DNA from: Actinacidiphila cocklensis
GTDB taxonomy: Bacteria > Actinomycetota > Actinomycetes > Streptomycetales > Streptomycetaceae
NCBI RefSeq assembly: GCF_907177275.1
Contig: NZ_CAJSLV010000047.1
Coordinates: 62,001 to 126,000, forward strand
Direction: 5' to 3'
Length of the DNA stretch: 64,000 bases
The notes beneath the pieces were generated by a model, which saw nothing but the letters and a program-made list of their open reading frames with translations, was not told the origin of the DNA and did not search any database. Below are positions 34,250 through 42,174 of the stretch, one piece after another. The position numbers were made by a program, and so were the translations under genes. The first letter of the stretch is position 1, and every line of letters begins with the position of its first letter.

Positions 34250-35420
34250 CCGCCTCCAGGACCCTTCTGCGCCGGGCGCTCCGCAGGGAGTGCCGCACCA
34301 CGTCGGGGTCCAGGCCCTGGGCGACGGCGTGCTGCAGCAGGCGGGCGAAGGTGCAGTGCGGTTCGAGGTCCAGCGCCCTGCACAGGGCGACGCGCGCCTC
34401 CGCCTCGTCGCCCAGGCACCAGGCCACCCAGCCGGTCAGGGCGAGCAGCGCCGCCGCGTGCTCCGCGTACGGCCCCGCGCAGCGCCTGGCCAGCGCTCGC
34501 CACAGCCGGATCGCGGCCCCGGCCCTGACCGGGTCCGCCCACTCCACGACGCGGTCGCGGGCCGCGTGGTCCTGAAGGCCGAGGATCATCTCGGCCGCGT
34601 CCTTGTGGTCGAGCAGCGCGTCGTCCCTCCTGTCGGACGACACCGGGTCGTTGACCGACGGTGCGGAGAGGAAGTCCTCCAGTGCGCCGCGGGCGAGTTC
34701 GACCGTGCGATCCGTGACCGAGACGCTCGCGCTGCGGTCGAGCATGCGCGGCACCAGCCGGGCGCACGCCAGGTCGAGCGCTGTCTCGTGTTCGAGGGCC
34801 GGCGGCTCGACCGGCCGCAGCCGGGACTCCAGTTCGCGCAGCGACACCGGCATCGGCATCCCGGCGTAGGCGGACGTGGCGGCGATCACTGATCGGCCGG
34901 CCTCCGCCACCGGGGCACCCTCGTCGGGCTCCTCCACGGTGCTGTCGGAGCCGGGCCGGCAGTAGGACCACCATCGGCCCCCCGAGACGCACAGCGCCTC
35001 GATCACCGGGACGTCCATCTCACCGCAGGCGACCCGGAGTTGCTGGGCGAGCGGCCGCAGACGCTCCATCACCTGGGAGGGCCGCTCGCCCGCGCGCGGG
35101 TCCTGGCAGAGGAAGGCGACGATCGAGGACGGCCGGCTCCCGCGCCGCAGGCTCCCTGCCACCAGGAAGTCCGCAAGCTGCCGTGCGAGGCCCGGCCACT
35201 CCGCGACGTCCTGCGGCTCGTCGGGCAGCTCCACCCGCAGCCTGCCGCCGAAGCGCCCGTGCTCACCGTGCAGGGCGAGCAGGACGATCGAGTCGGTGGG
35301 GTGATAGCCCATCAGGAACGGCAGGGCCTGCGCGAGCTCTTCCGGGCTGCGCAGGACGACCTTCGTCTCCACGCCGGACGATGATGACTCTCCGTGCTGA
35401 ATCTGGTTGCTCTGTGTCAT
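34161..35420 (-). CDS. DUF4192 family protein
   Basis: A 419-residue protein, ATG 35420. The DUF4192 signature opens the protein after a short polar leader: VVLRSPEELAQALPFLMGYH, then PTDSIVLLALHG. The domain continues to ALLALTGWVAWCLGDEAEAR and LDLEPHCTFARLLQHAVAQG, the usual end of the family. About 30 further residues, very rich in Arg and Gly, lie in the overlap with the S33 peptidase gene and look like read-through past a lost stop. DUF4192 proteins are common in actinobacteria and have no established function. The perfect DnaA-box palindrome lies 50 bases upstream of the start. Confidence 0.88.
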   Translation of the reverse strand: MTQSNQIQHGESSSSGVETKVVLRSPEELAQALPFLMGYHPTDSIVLLALHGEHGRFGGRLRVELPDEPQDVAEWPGLARQLADFLVAGSLRRGSRPSSIVAFLCQDPRAGERPSQVMERLRPLAQQLRVACGEMDVPVIEALCVSGGRWWSYCRPGSDSTVEEPDEGAPVAEAGRSVIAATSAYAGMPMPVSLRELESRLRPVEPPALEHETALDLACARLVPRMLDRSASVSVTDRTVELARGALEDFLSAPSVNDPVSSDRRDDALLDHKDAAEMILGLQDHAARDRVVEWADPVRAGAAIRLWRALARRCAGPYAEHAAALLALTGWVAWCLGDEAEARVALCRALDLEPHCTFARLLQHAVAQGLDPDVVRHSLRSARRRRVLEAATVRRGPAGPAGRGPGRRSPGGRRARIRR

Positions 35421-35761
35421 GATTCGAGCTTGCCGCAGCCGGGGCGCTTCACGCCAGACCCCCTCAAAACCTGTGGATAACTCTGGCCCAGAGTTATCCA
35501 CAGGCCGCGTAACGATGCCGAGCCTGCACTCCAGGCAGAACGGCGAATCCCCCGGCCTCCCACCCAAGCCCACCCGAACGGCCCACACTGCGTGACGGTA
35601 TGGTGACACCCCGCCGACAGGCAGCCGCTGGCGTTCACGGGCGCCGACGAAGCGCAGGGCTTCGTCCCGGGCACCGGCGATGCGGTGGCCCGTATCGGTG
35701 CCGACAAGCCCGCCGCACCCGACCGGGTGGCGGGCGCTTCCAGCGGTGACTCCCGCCCCTG
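35421..35761. other. intergenic region between DUF4192 and recQ genes
   Basis: 341 bases without a credible gene on either strand. It holds the promoter side of the DUF4192 gene and, at 35470-35504, a perfect palindrome. The 3' half (35600-35760) has coding-like GC but no recognisable protein in any frame. Confidence 0.5.
35470..35504. repeat. perfect 35-bp palindrome carrying two head-to-head DnaA boxes
   Basis: Two exact 17-base arms, CCTGTGGATAACTCTGG (35470-35486) and CCAGAGTTATCCACAGG (35488-35504), flank a single central base. Each arm contains the consensus DnaA box TTATCCACA (minus strand at 35472-35480, plus strand at 35494-35502). The site is far richer in A+T than its surroundings and lies between two genes. 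It could be a DnaA-binding control site for the DUF4192 gene, a DnaA-titration site, or a hairpin-forming element. Confidence 0.85.
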
Positions 35762-37921
35762 CTACCCGGCCAGGGCGAGGACGAGCGGGAGCACCTGAGC
35801 GGCCCCGGCCCGGCGCAGCAGGCGTGCGCCCACGGCGAGCGTCCAGCCGGAGTCGGTGTAGTCGTCGACGAGCAGGACCGGGCCGGGAGCGCCTGCCAGG
35901 GCGGCGGCGAGGTCGTCCGGCACAGTGAAGGACGCGGCCAGCGAGCGGAGCCGCTGGGCGGAGTTGCTGCGGTGCGCGGCATGGTCGTCGGCCTGCGGGG
36001 CGTAGCCGAGGCTGCCGAGCAGCGGGAGCCGGCCGACCCGGGCCAGGCCCTGGGCCAGCGAGGCGACCAGTTCGGGACGGCTGCGCGACGGCATGGCAAC
36101 GACGCCCACCGGCCGGGCCATCGCGTCGGGGGTGCCGCTGGCCCATCCGCCCGGCGAGCGCGCCCAGTCGGCCACCACCGTCACCACGGCGGCCAGCACG
36201 TCGTCCGGCACCGGCCCGTCCGCGGCCTGCGCGGACAGCAGCGGGCGCAGCCGGTTGCCCCAGCCGATGTCCGACAGCCGGCCCAGCGCCCGCCCGGTGG
36301 CCGCCTGCTGGTCCTCGGGGATACGGCCCTTGACGTCGACTCCGACCGCGGGCATGCCGGAGGGCCACATGCGGCGCGGCTCGACCTCGGCCCCCGGGCG
36401 CTCCAGCTCCCCGGCGGCTCCCGACAGGGCCGCAGGCGAGACCGCGGGGTCGAGCCAGGAGCCTGCGCAGTTGTCGCAGCGACCGCACGGGGCCGCCTTC
36501 TCGTCGTCGAGCTGCCGCTGCAGGAACTCCATCCTGCACCCCGTGGTCGCCGCGTACTCCCGCATGGCCTGCTGTTCCGCCTCCCGCTGCCGGGCCACCC
36601 ACGCGTACCGCTGCGCGTCGTACGCCCACGGCTGCCCTGTCGCGGTCCAGCCCCCCTTCACGCGAGTGACCGCCCCGTCCACGTCCAGCACCTTCAGCAT
36701 GGTCTCCAGGCGCGAGCGCCGGAGGTCCACCAGCGGCTCGAGAGCGGGCAGCGACAGCGGGCGGCCCGCGTCCTCCAACGCCGCCAGCGTGCGCCGCACC
36801 TGCTCCTCGGGCGGGAAGCCCACCGAGGCGAAGTACGCCCAGATCGCCTGGTCCTCGCGGCCCGGCAGCAGCAGCACGTCCGCGTGGTCCACCCCGCGGC
36901 CCGCCCGGCCGACCTGCTGGTAGTAGGCGATCGGCGACGAGGGCGAGCCCATGTGGACGACGAAGCCCAGGTCCGGCTTGTCGAAGCCCATCCCCAGCGC
37001 GGAGGTCGCCACCAGCGCCTTCACCCGGTTCGCCAGCAGGTCCTCCTCCGCCTGCAGGCGGTCGGCGTTCTCCGTCTTCCCTGTGTAGGAGGCCACCGGA
37101 TGACCGCGCTGGCGCAGGAACGCCGCGACCTCCTCGGCCGCCGCCACGGTCAAGGTGTAGATGATCCCGGAACCCGGCAGATCCCCCAGCCGCTCCCCCA
37201 GCCAGGCCAGCCGGTGCGCGGCGTCCGGCAGCTCCAGGACCCCCAGTCGCAGGCTCTTCCTGTCCAGAGGCCCCCGCAGCACCAGTGCCTCGTCACCGCC
37301 GGTGCCCAGCTGCTCCGCCACGTCCGCGGTCACCCGGGCGTTCGCGGTCGCCGTCGTGGCCAGTACCGGCACGCCCGCGGGCAGTTCGGCCAGCATCGTC
37401 CGCAGCCGCCGGTAGTCGGGCCGGAAGTCATGGCCCCAGTCGGAGATGCAGTGTGCCTCGTCGACGACCAGCAGACCGGTGGTGGCCGCGAGCCTCGGCA
37501 GCACCTGGTCGCGGAAGTCCACGGAATTGAGGCGTTCAGGACTTACCAGGAGAACGTCGGTCTCGCCGCGCTGCACCTCCCCGTAGATCGCCTCCCAGTC
37601 CTCCGGGTTGGCCGAGTTGATGGTGCGCGCCCGGATTCCGGCACGCGCAGCCGACTCGACCTGGTTGCGCATCAGCGCGAGCAACGGCGAGATGATCACC
37701 GTGGGCCCGGCGCCGCGCCGCCGCAGGAGGGCGGTGGCCACGAAGTACACCGCCGACTTGCCCCACCCGGTGCGCTGCACCACCAGCGCCCGCCGGTGCT
37801 CCTCCACCAGCGCCGACACCGCCTGCCACTGGTCCTCCCGCAGCCGCGCCGAGCCTCCGGGGTCGCCGACGAGCCCGGCGAGGATGGCATCGGCTTCTGC
37901 ACGGAGTTCCAGGTTGTCCAT
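35762..37921 (-). CDS. recQ: RecQ-family ATP-dependent DNA helicase with C-terminal phosphoribosyltransferase-like domain
   Basis: A 719-residue protein; ATG 37921 preceded by GGGGGC, starting MDNLELRAEADAIL. Helicase motifs: VVQRTGWGKSAVYF (I), LVVDEAHCISDWGHDFRPDY (II), LATTATANARV (III), VATSALGMGFDKPDLGFVVH (V) and YYQQVGRAGRG (VI). A zinc motif CGRCDNC follows. The last 200 residues are not a standard RecQ/HRDC tail. They end in a PRTase-like P-loop (PVLLVDDYTDSGWTLAVGA), the same type as in ComF-like proteins, a fusion I associate with actinobacterial RecQ-like helicases. It should unwind DNA in repair; the role of the PRTase part is unknown. Confidence 0.92.
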   Translation of the reverse strand: MDNLELRAEADAILAGLVGDPGGSARLREDQWQAVSALVEEHRRALVVQRTGWGKSAVYFVATALLRRRGAGPTVIISPLLALMRNQVESAARAGIRARTINSANPEDWEAIYGEVQRGETDVLLVSPERLNSVDFRDQVLPRLAATTGLLVVDEAHCISDWGHDFRPDYRRLRTMLAELPAGVPVLATTATANARVTADVAEQLGTGGDEALVLRGPLDRKSLRLGVLELPDAAHRLAWLGERLGDLPGSGIIYTLTVAAAEEVAAFLRQRGHPVASYTGKTENADRLQAEEDLLANRVKALVATSALGMGFDKPDLGFVVHMGSPSSPIAYYQQVGRAGRGVDHADVLLLPGREDQAIWAYFASVGFPPEEQVRRTLAALEDAGRPLSLPALEPLVDLRRSRLETMLKVLDVDGAVTRVKGGWTATGQPWAYDAQRYAWVARQREAEQQAMREYAATTGCRMEFLQRQLDDEKAAPCGRCDNCAGSWLDPAVSPAALSGAAGELERPGAEVEPRRMWPSGMPAVGVDVKGRIPEDQQAATGRALGRLSDIGWGNRLRPLLSAQAADGPVPDDVLAAVVTVVADWARSPGGWASGTPDAMARPVGVVAMPSRSRPELVASLAQGLARVGRLPLLGSLGYAPQADDHAAHRSNSAQRLRSLAASFTVPDDLAAALAGAPGPVLLVDDYTDSGWTLAVGARLLRRAGAAQVLPLVLALAG

Positions 37922-38370
37922 GCCCCCATGCAACCCGATGGCACGGACAATCAGCCAATCCGCCGCGTCGGGCAGGGCCGCCGGCGCGTACGGGCACTGC
38001 ACGCAGCGGTCGTGCCGCCGCCGCAATCGGTTGAAGTCGTGAAGGCGGCAGCGTCACCCGTGCTGCTCGCCGGAGATTTCCCGGACAGCGGCCGGACGCC
38101 GGCTGTCACGGCCGGCCTGCGGCGCAGAGCCCGCGGTCACAACGGCGTTCCCGCTGGTCCTGGCGGTATGGAGGCGAGAGACCCGCCAGCGCCGCGGCGG
38201 CCGGGATCTATCCGACGGACGGGACTATTCCGGTCGCCGACGCCAATTGCCCGTTGCCGCAGGGCAATACGCGGGGAAGAATTGGACGCGGATCCCCGAA
38301 CGGCTCTTCGAGCCCCTTGACCGGCGCACGCCCGCGGCCGGTCCACGGGTGCATCCGTGAAGGGAGGACC
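37922..38370. other. intergenic region with a gene relic, upstream of recQ
   Basis: 449 bases between the divergent recQ gene and the hypothetical gene at 38371. The part near recQ must hold its promoter. Bases 38051-38170 contain a relic of the recQ C-terminus. A 7-bp inverted repeat (ATTGCCC with GGGCAAT) lies near 38248-38270. No other feature is evident. Confidence 0.45.
38051..38170 (+). pseudogene. decayed inverted copy of the recQ phosphoribosyltransferase segment
   Basis: The plus-strand translation SPVLLAGDFPDSGRTPAVTA, then GLRRRARG, lines up with the C-terminus of the neighbouring helicase, PVLLVDDYTDSGWTLAVGAR, then LLRRAGA, without gaps. More than half of the residues match, and the underlying bases align too. 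The copy is on the opposite strand from recQ, lies upstream of its start, and has no start codon or remaining domain. It looks like the trace of an inverted partial duplication or of a replaced neighbour of the same family. Confidence 0.55.
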
Positions 38371-38958
38371 GTGACCATCGGCTTCGTTCCGGGGACGTCC
38401 TCCGCCCTTCCCTCACTCGCGTCACGCACGCTGGAGCCGGCCGAGTGGGCCGACATCGGCGTCCCGCTGCTCGCGAGTCCGCGGGAAGTGGTCAAGGACC
38501 TGCACGCCAGACATCTGCCGTCGCCGTCGACCGCGGTGGTCGCGGTCTACGACCCGGACGGGCGGATCAGGGCCAGCGCCTCGTTCGCCGGTCGCAGCGG
38601 TGTCGTGGACGGCTGGGAGCGCCGCAATGCGCTGCTGTCCCACCTGCGCCGCGTCATTCCGCACGACCTGCGCCTGCGCAGACCCGTCCGCACCGCGGTG
38701 CTGATGATCTGCCGCGACGGGGCGCCGGGGTGGACCCCGGAGGACGGCGCGTGGATGTGGGGGCTGCGCGACGCCTGCACGCTGCACGGGCTGCGCTGCG
38801 GCTCCTACGTGACGCTGACCGCCGACGGCTGGCACGTCATCGGTGAGAACCGCGCCGGGCGGACACCGAATGCGACCTCCTGGTCGCGTGCCCGCAGCGA
38901 CCCGCCGCCGGTCGCCAAAGGCACACCGCAGACACTGCGGCACGTCTCCTCGCGCTGA
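38371..38958 (+). CDS. conserved hypothetical protein
   Basis: A 195-residue soluble protein, GTG 38371 after AGGGAGGACC. It reads as a compact alpha/beta protein: STAVVAVYDPDGRIRASASF, NALLSHLRRVIPHDLRL, RTAVLMICRDGAPGWTPEDG, WGLRDACTLHGLRCGSYVTL. I do not recognise the family and see no catalytic motif, signal peptide or membrane segment. It is a single gene ended by a perfect hairpin, and nothing in its surroundings points to a function. Confidence 0.8.
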   Translation: MTIGFVPGTSSALPSLASRTLEPAEWADIGVPLLASPREVVKDLHARHLPSPSTAVVAVYDPDGRIRASASFAGRSGVVDGWERRNALLSHLRRVIPHDLRLRRPVRTAVLMICRDGAPGWTPEDGAWMWGLRDACTLHGLRCGSYVTLTADGWHVIGENRAGRTPNATSWSRARSDPPPVAKGTPQTLRHVSSR

Positions 38959-38960
38959 GC

Positions 38961-38990
38961 CGCACCGGGCGGGACGACCCGCCCGGTGCG
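38961..38990. terminator. bidirectional hairpin terminator
   Basis: A perfect 13-bp stem, CGCACCGGGCGGG with CCCGCCCGGTGCG, and a 4-base loop ACGA. It sits three bases after the stop at 38958 and just past the convergent gene end at 38998. Confidence 0.82.
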
Positions 38991-38997
38991 CGGACGC

Positions 38998-39654
38998 TCA
39001 GGCGCTGGCGCCGAGCAGGCTGTTGACACGGGCCGGCTCGCCACACACGATCAGCAGCAGTCCGGCCCTGGCCAGCGCGGTGGCCAGCGCCCGCGGCAGC
39101 GTGTCGTCGCTGCCGCCGTTGAGCGCCACGACCACCACCGGGCGGCCGGCGGCACGCGGAGCGGCGATGTCGGCGTAGAACACGTCGTCGCCGGCGTCGT
39201 GCTGCGCCCAGTAGGACGCCTCGCCGAAGCTCAACTCGTGGACGGCCCACGGGTGCTGCTCGCCGGTGGTGAGCACCAGGATCTCTCCGGGCACGCGACC
39301 GGTGTCGAGCAGCAGGTCGACGGCCTCCTCGGCCGCGTCGAGCGCACCGTCGGCCGGGGCGGGGATGAGCTGGATCTGTGCGGCTTCCCGGGTGGCCGGG
39401 CGCTGCTGGGGCACCGCTGCGGCAGGGGCCGGCTGGGTCGCAGCCGCGGGACCGGCACTACCGGTCGGGCGGCCGCTTCCCACAGGGCCGGAGCCGACGG
39501 TGGCGACTACCCTCGGCGGTGCCGGCCGCGGCGCGGCGGGCCGGGGCGGGCCTGGGACAGGACGGGGGGTCGACGCACTCCGGCCGCTGGTCGGAGCAGT
39601 GCGAGGACCCGGGACGCTCTCGTGAATCTGAGGCTCCTCGGGGGTGAGAGGCAT
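38998..39654 (-). CDS. conserved hypothetical protein with Pro-rich N-terminus
   Basis: A 218-residue protein. Residues 1 to about 90 are Pro/Ala/Arg-rich and disordered. Residues 95-218 are a small alpha/beta domain (GALDAAEEAVDLLLDTGRVP, GEILVLTTGEQHPW, ASYWAQHDAGDDVFYADIAA, RPVVVVALNGGSDDTLPRAL). The pattern recalls the last domain of UvrD-like helicases but lacks any ATPase motif. The ATG at 39654 has no ribosome site. A TAGACA hexamer ends only seven bases before it, as in leaderless transcripts. It lies 54 bases downstream of rnhB and could also be co-transcribed with it. Confidence 0.75.
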   Translation of the reverse strand: MPLTPEEPQIHESVPGPRTAPTSGRSASTPRPVPGPPRPAAPRPAPPRVVATVGSGPVGSGRPTGSAGPAAATQPAPAAAVPQQRPATREAAQIQLIPAPADGALDAAEEAVDLLLDTGRVPGEILVLTTGEQHPWAVHELSFGEASYWAQHDAGDDVFYADIAAPRAAGRPVVVVALNGGSDDTLPRALATALARAGLLLIVCGEPARVNSLLGASA

Positions 39655-39708
39655 GAGTTGATGTCTATCAAATGCGCACCGAATGCGCAGCGGCGGGTGG
39701 GTGCTGGA

Positions 39709-40401
39709 TCAGAAATCGAAACCGAGTTGTTCCCCTGAGTCGTCCGGGTTGCGCACCTTCTTCAGGTGCTGCCAGCGCGGCATGGAGTCCAGGTACGACC
39801 ACGACATCCGGTGCAGCGGCGTCGGCCCCAGCTCCTCAAGTGCCGAGCGGTGGACCGGCGAGGGATAACCGGCGTTGTCGGCGAACGCGAACGGGGCGTA
39901 TTCCACGCCGAGTTCGGCCATCTCGCCGTCGCGCCGCACCTTGGCGATGACGGAGGCGGCGGCGACCGACACGCACGACTGGTCGCCCTTGATCACCGTC
40001 CTGACCTGCCACGGCCCGCCGCCGGCCAGATAGTTGTGCTTGCCGTCGAGTATGACCGCCTGGGGCGGCTCGGGCAGTCCTTCGAGGGCGCGGAGCGCAG
40101 CGAGCCGCAGGGCGGCCGTCATGCCGAGCGCGTCGATCTCCTCGGGGGACGCCTGGCCGAGCGCGTAGGAGGTGACCCAGCCGGTGAGCACCGCGGCCAG
40201 CCGAGTACGGCGCTTGGGAGTGATCAATTTGGAGTCGGTCAGGCCGTCCGGCGGGCGGCGCAGGCCCGTGACGGCGGCGCAGACGGTGACCGGCCCCGCC
40301 CAGGCGCCGCGGCCCACCTCGTCGATGCCAGCGACGGTCTTCACGCCGAGCGTGGCACGCATGGAGCGCTCGACGCTGTGTGTGGGTGGTGGGTAGGCCA
40401 T
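39709..40401 (-). CDS. rnhB: ribonuclease HII
   Basis: A 230-residue RNase HII; ATG 40401 chosen ([19 protein letters not shown]), with a GTG nine bases upstream as alternative. Catalytic acids are in place: Asp-Glu in [15 protein letters not shown], Asp in [13 protein letters not shown], and Asp in the [12 protein letters not shown] region. The element [20 protein letters not shown] is diagnostic. It cleaves RNA-DNA hybrids and excises single ribonucleotides from DNA in the cytoplasm. Length is normal. It may form a short operon with the ADP-ribosylglycohydrolase gene 48 bases upstream and the hypothetical gene downstream. Confidence 0.96.
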   Translation of the reverse strand: MAYPPPTHSVERSMRATLGVKTVAGIDEVGRGAWAGPVTVCAAVTGLRRPPDGLTDSKLITPKRRTRLAAVLTGWVTSYALGQASPEEIDALGMTAALRLAALRALEGLPEPPQAVILDGKHNYLAGGGPWQVRTVIKGDQSCVSVAAASVIAKVRRDGEMAELGVEYAPFAFADNAGYPSPVHRSALEELGPTPLHRMSWSYLDSMPRWQHLKKVRNPDDSGEQLGFDF

Positions 40402-40449
40402 GGCGGTCACCAGCCTACTCGCCGGTCTCCGGCGCTTTCCACGCGCCGA

Positions 40450-41355
40450 TCAGGACATCCCGGCCCAGTCCGGCAGGGCTTCGGTCCGCTCGGTCCATGC
40501 CGCCGGGGGTTCGCCGCCGGGCCGGGCGGAGATGATGCCGCCGACGATCGCGCAGGTCGTGTCGATGTCGCCGCCGGCCTTCGCGGTGGCCCAGAACGCC
40601 TGCTCGTAGTCCCCGAGGTGGCGTGCGGCCGACCACAGGGCGAAGGGTACGGTGTCGTGGGCGCTCGTCCGCCGGCCGCAGCCGAGCACCGCTGCCACAG
40701 TGGCGACGTCGGCGTAGTCGAGCATGTCCCGCGCCCGCCGGACGCCGGCCTGGACGGCGCTCCGCGGCACGACGTCGAGGACCGCGCCGAGCAGGTCGGA
40801 CGGGTCCTGCGGACCTGCGGGATCGGCGGCCAGCGCCGCCGCGGCGGCGACCGCCATCGCACCGGCGACCGCCTCGCGGTGCTGGTGGGTGGTGTACGCG
40901 GAGATCTCGGCCTGGTGGCTGGCCTGGACGGGATCGCCGGCGTACCAGGCGCCGAGTGGGGCGACGCGCATCGCGGCGCCGTTGCCCCACGAGCCCTGCC
41001 CGTTGAAGAGCCCGGCCGCCAGTTCCCGCCAGTCGGCGCCCTCCTGGCGGATCAGCCGCAGCATGCGGTTGACGGCAGGGCCGTAGCCCCGGTCGAAGTC
41101 GTGGTGTTCGGCGAAGGACAGGGCGAGCGCATCCTGGTCGATGCGCCCGTGGCCGGCGAGCACGGCGACCACGGAGCAGGCCATTTCGGTGTCGTCGGTC
41201 CATTGCCAGGCGCCCGGCGGGAGTTCGCCGTTCTGCAGTGCCGTGTAGTGGGCGGGGACGAAGAACTGGGAGCCGAGGGCGTCGCCCACGGCAAGCCCCC
41301 GGAGGCTGGTGAGGGCGCGGGAGAGTCGCGCGGAGTGGGTGGTGTGAGCCGTCAT
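40450..41355 (-). CDS. ADP-ribosylglycohydrolase family protein
   Basis: A 301-residue DraG-like enzyme, ATG 41355. Metal-binding motifs are present at both ends: LRGLAVGDALGSQF and GAWQWTDDTEMACSVVAVLA in the N-terminus, GGDIDTTCAIVGGIISARPG in the C-terminus. The middle carries GSWGNGAAMRVAPLG. All are typical of enzymes with a binuclear magnesium centre that remove ADP-ribose from proteins, DNA or small molecules. The target here is unknown. The gene is followed closely by rnhB on the same strand. Confidence 0.93.
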   Translation of the reverse strand: MTAHTTHSARLSRALTSLRGLAVGDALGSQFFVPAHYTALQNGELPPGAWQWTDDTEMACSVVAVLAGHGRIDQDALALSFAEHHDFDRGYGPAVNRMLRLIRQEGADWRELAAGLFNGQGSWGNGAAMRVAPLGAWYAGDPVQASHQAEISAYTTHQHREAVAGAMAVAAAAALAADPAGPQDPSDLLGAVLDVVPRSAVQAGVRRARDMLDYADVATVAAVLGCGRRTSAHDTVPFALWSAARHLGDYEQAFWATAKAGGDIDTTCAIVGGIISARPGGEPPAAWTERTEALPDWAGMS

Positions 41356-41411
41356 GACGTCGAAAACTCTGACATCGCGCCTGTTCCGGGTCAATCTCCT
41401 TGTGCTGAAAC

Positions 41412-42077
41412 TCACCCGCCGTCGTCGCCGCCCGGCGGAGCCGGTGTGCGCCAGCGTTCGAACGGCCGGTCCAGAGCGTAGCTGCCGGAAGGCCCGAGCA
41501 GGAGGGTGCGCGTCTCGGCGTTGTCCGGATTGGACAGCGCCTCGAACTCCGACACCGTCCAGTGGAACCAGCGCATGCAGAACAGGCGCATGGTGATCCC
41601 GTGGGTGACGAGCAGGACGTTCTCGGGGAAGTCCTCCTTGTCGAAGGCCCGGTAGAGGGTCTCGAGGAACGCCCCGACACGGTCGTAGACGTCCGCACCG
41701 CTCTCCCCCATCGCGAAGCGGTAGAAGAAGTGGCCGTACGCGTCGCGCGCCTTGCGCTGCCGCTGGATGTCCTCGATGTCCTGCCAGTTGCCCCAGTCCT
41801 GCTCTCTGAGCCGGGGTTCCTCCTTGGCCCGGGTCAGGCGCGGGTCCAGCTTCAGGGCGCGGTACGTGTCCCAGGTGCGCCGGTAGGGCGAGACGAACGC
41901 CTGGACCTGCTCGTCGCCGAACAGCTGCCGCAGCCCTTCTCCGGCCTCGGCGGCCTGGCGCAGGCCGGTGGCGGTGAGTTCCAGGGCGTGGTCCGGCACC
42001 CGCTCGTAGATGGTGTCGTCCCTGTTGCCCTGGGACTCGCCGTGCCGGATGAGCACGATGCGGCGAGGGCGTCCCAT
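41412..42077 (-). CDS. histidine phosphatase family protein
   Basis: A 221-residue phosphoglycerate-mutase-like phosphatase, ATG 42077. The phospho-accepting histidine is in IVLIRHGESQGN, and the second in LLVTHGITMRLF; arginines of the pocket appear in FVSPYRRTWDTYRAL. The sequence REQDWGNWQDIEDIQRQRKA is typical of the actinobacterial members. Substrate cannot be told from sequence. Gly/Asp-rich tail of eight residues. It stands 56 bases upstream of the ADP-ribosylglycohydrolase gene, on the same strand. Confidence 0.92.
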   Translation of the reverse strand: MGRPRRIVLIRHGESQGNRDDTIYERVPDHALELTATGLRQAAEAGEGLRQLFGDEQVQAFVSPYRRTWDTYRALKLDPRLTRAKEEPRLREQDWGNWQDIEDIQRQRKARDAYGHFFYRFAMGESGADVYDRVGAFLETLYRAFDKEDFPENVLLVTHGITMRLFCMRWFHWTVSEFEALSNPDNAETRTLLLGPSGSYALDRPFERWRTPAPPGGDDGG

Positions 42078-42130
42078 GGCGCTCAGCCTATGGTGCGACC
42101 TGGTCACCGGCTCGCCGGGGCCGCCGACCA

Positions 42131-42164
42131 GGTCCACCCCGCCGCCGGCGGCACGGGGTGGACC
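42131..42164. terminator. hairpin terminator after the SDR gene pair
   Basis: A perfect 11-bp stem (GGTCCACCCCG with CGGGGTGGACC) and a 12-base GC-rich loop, located 11 bases past the stop of the SDR operon, which ends at 42175. Confidence 0.75.
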
Positions 42165-42174
42165 GTCGCTTCCG

